A stretch of 8,128 bases of DNA from an uncultured Ignavibacteria bacterium (GTDB taxonomy: Bacteria > Bacteroidota > Ignavibacteria > Ignavibacteriales > Melioribacteraceae): assembly GCA_937930275.1 (NCBI GenBank), contig CALGLM010000328.1, forward strand, positions 1-8,128. Reading direction: 5' to 3'. Below are positions 5,444 through 8,128 of this stretch, piece by piece. The first letter of the stretch is position 1; each line of letters starts with the position of its first letter. The notes under the pieces are model-generated. The model worked only from the letters and a program-made list of their open reading frames with translations, ran no database searches and was not told the origin of the DNA. Made by a program: the position numbers and the translations under genes.

Positions 5444-6364
5444 TCACTCAAAACTAACTTCTAAAATAACAATTCTACCGTCTTCGGTACAGTAAGCAAT
5501 GTTTTTACCGTTACCCGAAATTGAAGGAAACATTTCAATATCATTAACACTTGAGGTTAAATTAAAGGTATTTTTACCGTCAAAAGATGATACTAAAATA
5601 TCGCTTGCAAAAACTTTGTTACCGTCATCTTTATCATTCATATAGATAACGTATTTTCCGTCTGCAGAAAAGATAGGAGCATTAGCTTTCCCTATTTCAA
5701 ATATTTCGTTAGTATTTAAATCAGTAACAAATGTTCCTTTACCTGCATATTGGAACAATAATTTATTATTATTGCTTAAGCTTACCCAAATATAGTTACC
5801 GTTTCCAAAAGGTAAATATTGGTATGAACCGTTATCTGATACTACTGTGATACTATTATCTGCCGGATAAGCAAATTTATAACCGGTTTTATTTTCGGAT
5901 ATATTTAAATCCGTCAATTTATAACTACTTATATTTTTTTCTGTTTTAACAAACAATGTTTTGGTTTTAGGATCAGTCCTGAAAGTCATAAACCTTTCAT
6001 TCTTCATTAAAGTATTTTTCTCGCCGGTATAAATATTATATTCAATTAAATCCGAATATCGTTTCATACCTTCATAGTTATCTGTTTTATAAATAATAGT
6101 GCTTCCGTCTTCAGAAAAAACAGGATTATATCCCGAGCCCATTTCTTCCGATATTACCGTTATGCTTTTTGACGGAATATCATAAAGATATAAACCCAAA
6201 TAATTATCCTTAGTAACTAATACTTTAGTACCGTCATAGTTTAATACAGGATAATAATAACTTCCGGGTTGAAGTCCGGCAAGCTCTGTTTTACTTGTTA
6301 CTTTTACTTCTTGCGACCATATAATCGAACTGATTAACATTAACGCAACAAATACTTTTTTCAT
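5444..6364 (-). CDS. Exported TolB-like PD40 beta-propeller protein
   Basis: 306 residues from ATG 6364. An in-frame ATG at 6379 adds MERLN but overlaps GGAG (6378-6375), which is a suitable Shine-Dalgarno for 6364 and is followed by a typical MKKVFVALMLISSIIWSQ signal peptide. The mature part shows WD40-like PD40 repeats of the form P-x-(F/L)-S-x-D-G-x-x-(I/V)-x-(Y/V): about 36-64 (YYPVLNYDGTKVLV), 79-110 (YNPVFSEDGSTIIY), 228-262 (NAPIFSADGKYVIY) and 276-303 (MFPSISGNGKNIAY), with more divergent blades between. There is no lipobox and no T9SS tail, so it is probably periplasmic. TolB-like propellers serve as protein-interaction or ligand-binding platforms; the partner is unknown. It is the first gene of an operon with the amidase, which suggests a shared envelope role. 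It is not TolB itself: the N-terminal TolB domain and tol neighbours are absent. Confidence 0.85.
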   Translation of the reverse strand: MKKVFVALMLISSIIWSQEVKVTSKTELAGLQPGSYYYPVLNYDGTKVLVTKDNYLGLYLYDIPSKSITVISEEMGSGYNPVFSEDGSTIIYKTDNYEGMKRYSDLIEYNIYTGEKNTLMKNERFMTFRTDPKTKTLFVKTEKNISSYKLTDLNISENKTGYKFAYPADNSITVVSDNGSYQYLPFGNGNYIWVSLSNNNKLLFQYAGKGTFVTDLNTNEIFEIGKANAPIFSADGKYVIYMNDKDDGNKVFASDILVSSFDGKNTFNLTSSVNDIEMFPSISGNGKNIAYCTEDGRIVILEVSFE

Positions 6365-6379
6365 ATTTAATCGCTCCAT

Positions 6380-6490
6380 TTAATTTAAAAATCAATTAGT
6401 AAGATATTGTTTTTTTAGATTAAAAAAAAGTGAATTTAGGGGTATTTACACTTAGGCGGAATAAAAGAGATTAGATATGAAAGATTAAAT
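6380..6490 (-). promoter_or_regulatory. 5' region of the propeller-amidase operon
   Basis: About 110 bases between the bidirectional terminator at 6491-6525 and the propeller gene. Because a terminator separates it from the upstream barrel gene, a promoter for the operon should lie here. I see no match good enough to name -35/-10 boxes. T-rich runs (minus strand) and a short CCCCTAAATT patch are the only noticeable features. Confidence 0.35.
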
Positions 6491-6525
6491 AAAAAAGGCA
6501 GAAACCAAATGATTTCTGCCTTTTT
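6491..6525 (-). terminator. Terminator of the outer-membrane protein gene (symmetric, possibly bidirectional)
   Basis: An 8-bp perfect stem GGCAGAAA (6497-6504) / TTTCTGCC (6513-6520) with an 8-base loop is flanked by six A on the left and five T on the right, so it has a T-tract in both directions. On the minus strand it begins 5 bases after the stop of the barrel gene. There is no plus-strand gene to its left that needs it. Confidence 0.93.
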
Positions 6526-6529
6526 ACAA

Positions 6530-7873
6530 TTAAAAATTAAGCGGATAAACGAAAGATACTCTTGGTTCAATCCATTTTTGCGGTTCGTAACCGATAATGT
6601 TTTTATCATTATCACGTACCGGAGTAAAAGTCCAATTATAAACCATTGATACTATTATGTAGCTCATCGGCTTATAACCTAATTCTGCAAAAAGATATGA
6701 TCTATCATCTAATGTAAATAAATCAGCTTCATCTTCAATGTTTATTTTATCATAACCGGCACGAGTTATAAAAGGAAGATCTTTAGGAACAACTTCTGCA
6801 GTTAAATGCAAAGCGCCTGATTTAGGAAGTTTATCTAATCTTTCATAACTTCCTAATACTCTAAATAAATCAATTACATTTGCTTCCAATTCCCCAAAAA
6901 ACCCATTGCTTTCTGATGATTTTAGACCTTGTAACATAGCCACTTTACTTCTAACCTGTCCTGTAGTCGGATCAAAATTAAATCGTTCTGTTTCGTATAA
7001 TGCATTAAAGTATGACGGAATAAATTCATCGCCGTTAAATCTGCGTTCTAATTTTGCACTTAAGCTAACAAGTCCCAAACCGTTTAATTCAGCTTTAATA
7101 CCTGCTGTTGAACCTGAACCGAAGTCTAAAATTTTAACAAAATCGTAATAAAGGTCTAAGTTAAACATATCTGTTCTTACAATCGGTAAACCTAAATCAA
7201 AACCAATAATACTAACACTTCCTTCGTCTGTTACAGCTTTAAACTCTCCATTTGTAGAGTTGATTGTTCCGGAAGTAACACCTGCATATTTATTAAAATC
7301 AGTTACAAAAGATGCACCAACTTCTAAATTGCTTATTACCGGTATTTCTTTCATACTTGTAAGTTTTAACGGTCTAACATAGCCGCGAATACCAAAAACA
7401 CCTGCCTGAGCAAAATTTCCGTAAACTGATTCAAATCCGAATTCGTTAAAATCCATTGCAAATTCAGCGCCGATTTTACGCGCATCAAACGTAGGAGAGT
7501 TGTTATACATGTACATTATACTTCCGTGACCTAATGTTGTATAATCCAACGAACCTACTTTTACATAAATCGGATCATTTTTATGTCCGTAACGGGCATA
7601 TCTAATAATGCTTAGATAATCAGTAAACTCATTATAATTTTCTTTTCTAAAATTACCTTTACTATCAACAGCCAAATTAAGATCTAAACCTAAACCGAAA
7701 TTAGCAAATCCAAATTCAGGCGTAACCCTAAACGAATAAAAAGGTTGTCCGTCAACCCAGTTTAATCCTAAACCGCCTTGCATTAAACCTTCGTTTGGCT
7801 TTAAATTGCTACTAAATTGTGCATTTATTACCATTGACGATAATAAAAATAATATAAGCACTATTTTTTTCAT
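6530..7873 (-). CDS. Predicted outer-membrane beta-barrel protein
   Basis: 447 residues from ATG 7873. An in-frame TTG at 7897 is possible but unlikely, because AAGGAG (7884-7879) sits five bases before the ATG and the signal peptide MKKIVLILFLLSSMVINAQ starts there. The mature chain is rich in alternating polar/hydrophobic, Gly- and aromatic-rich strands (GGLGLNWVDGQPFYSFRV, FGFANFGLGLDLNL, YVKVGSLDYTTLGHGSIMYMY, LVSLSAKLERRF, SYLFAELGYKP, YIIVSMVYNWTF). It ends RVSFVYPLNF with a C-terminal phenylalanine, the typical beta-signal for barrel assembly by BamA. I do not recognise a specific transporter family, and there is no plug domain or TonB box. It is monocistronic: a terminator follows, and a T9SS-cargo gene lies upstream on the same strand across a gap of about 140 bases. 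Role unknown; a porin-like or secretion-accessory function is only a guess. Confidence 0.8.
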   Translation of the reverse strand: MKKIVLILFLLSSMVINAQFSSNLKPNEGLMQGGLGLNWVDGQPFYSFRVTPEFGFANFGLGLDLNLAVDSKGNFRKENYNEFTDYLSIIRYARYGHKNDPIYVKVGSLDYTTLGHGSIMYMYNNSPTFDARKIGAEFAMDFNEFGFESVYGNFAQAGVFGIRGYVRPLKLTSMKEIPVISNLEVGASFVTDFNKYAGVTSGTINSTNGEFKAVTDEGSVSIIGFDLGLPIVRTDMFNLDLYYDFVKILDFGSGSTAGIKAELNGLGLVSLSAKLERRFNGDEFIPSYFNALYETERFNFDPTTGQVRSKVAMLQGLKSSESNGFFGELEANVIDLFRVLGSYERLDKLPKSGALHLTAEVVPKDLPFITRAGYDKINIEDEADLFTLDDRSYLFAELGYKPMSYIIVSMVYNWTFTPVRDNDKNIIGYEPQKWIEPRVSFVYPLNF

Positions 7874-7884
7874 TTTTACTCCTT
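7874..7884 (-). promoter_or_regulatory. Strong Shine-Dalgarno fixing the barrel-protein start
   Basis: AAGGAG at 7884-7879 on the minus strand, then TAAAA, then ATG at 7873. It decides the start against the upstream TTG at 7897 and is a useful taxonomic hint, since most Bacteroidia do not rely on such sites. Confidence 0.85.
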
Positions 7885-8012
7885 GTTTATTTAACAATTT
7901 TTATACTGCTAAAATAATATATTTTTTATTCTTCGGTAATATATTTTAAATTTTGTAAATAATTTGTACTGTAACGCACATATTTTATTTATTGTGCTTT
8001 AAATCACGTCTA

Positions 8013-8128
8013 TTATTTCTGTAAAATCATCTTTTTAGTAATAGTATTATTACCTATTTGCAAGTTGTAAAAGTAAACTCCGGAAGGTTTATTTGTCGCA
8101 TTAAATTCTACACTATAATTCCCCTCAA
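8013..8128 (-). CDS. C-terminal end of a T9SS-exported protein, partial
   Basis: The last 37 codons and the TAA (8015-8013) of a gene that enters from the right edge. The peptide contains KPSGVYFYNLQ, then NNTITKKMILQK at the end. This matches the end of a T9SS type A sorting domain (G-V/I-Y-x-Y-x-L, a short turn, then K-K-M-x-L-x-K) and parallels the amidase tail GVYFYKLE ... SRKMMLLK. The catalytic or binding part lies outside the window, so the protein's function cannot be told. It is on the same strand as the barrel gene, 139 bases upstream of its ATG. No convincing terminator separates them (only a weak 5-bp hairpin at 7976-7997). Confidence 0.88.
   Translation of the reverse strand, partial: EGNYSVEFNATNKPSGVYFYNLQIGNNTITKKMILQK

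Noticed and set aside
5437..5451. TTG start giving a 5-residue longer amidase
   Set aside because: It would overlap the upstream stop codon and swallow the GAGGA site that serves the ATG at 5436, and it would put acidic residues before the signal peptide.
6906..7148. 80-residue plus-strand open frame
   Set aside because: It is antisense to the outer-membrane barrel gene and shows no motif or translation signal.
7874..7897. TTG start giving an 8-residue longer barrel protein
   Set aside because: AAGGAG at 7884-7879 and the MKK signal-peptide start fit the ATG at 7873 far better.
7976..7997. Hairpin GCACA...TGTGC as a terminator for the partial right-edge gene
   Set aside because: Only 5 bp with a 12-base loop and no T-tract after it on the minus strand; too weak to call.
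7898..8012. Promoter for the barrel-protein gene
   Set aside because: Several TATATT-like strings occur in the AT-rich spacer, but none has a convincing -35 at proper distance or a TAnnTTTG box.

Overview
The window is AT-rich, densely coding DNA, most likely from a member of the Ignavibacteria/Chlorobi side of the Bacteroidota (FCB) group. Two genes end in type IX secretion (T9SS) sorting domains, one of them with the NYPNPFNPST start motif common in Ignavibacteria-type genomes. Several genes also have clear Shine-Dalgarno sequences (for example AAGGAG five bases before the ATG at 7873), which typical Bacteroidia and Flavobacteriia mostly lack. The taxonomic placement is inference; the motifs are read directly.

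Layout. Positions 1-1741, minus strand: a heme-biosynthesis pair. A HemX/CcsA-type membrane protein is followed 17 bases later by hemA (glutamyl-tRNA reductase), whose C-terminal third lies beyond the left edge. Positions 1742-1949: a divergent, A-tract-rich intergenic region with one plausible sigma-70-like promoter for each direction. Positions 1950-2531, plus strand: an unrecognised 193-residue lipoprotein with two similar beta-rich segments and a C-terminal membrane helix. Positions 2532-3030: 499 bases without a gene, filled with short repeats. At least five repeat families are each present in two or more local copies, including two mini-hairpins with exchanged stem bases. The region ends in a terminator that serves the gene to its right.

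Positions 3031-6364, minus strand: a two-gene operon. First comes an exported TolB-like (PD40) beta-propeller. Then, after a 7-base gap, comes a large multidomain N-acetylmuramoyl-L-alanine amidase with a T9SS C-terminal signal. Positions 6530-7873, minus strand: a predicted outer-membrane beta-barrel protein in its own unit, bounded by a terminator at 6491-6525. Positions 8013-8128, minus strand: the last 37 residues of another T9SS-exported protein, cut by the right edge.

The right half is thus a cell-envelope and secretion neighbourhood, and the left half is housekeeping heme synthesis. I find no CRISPR array, transposase, tRNA, rRNA or recognisable defence system. The least explained part is the repeat cluster at 2533-2926 next to the orphan lipoprotein gene.
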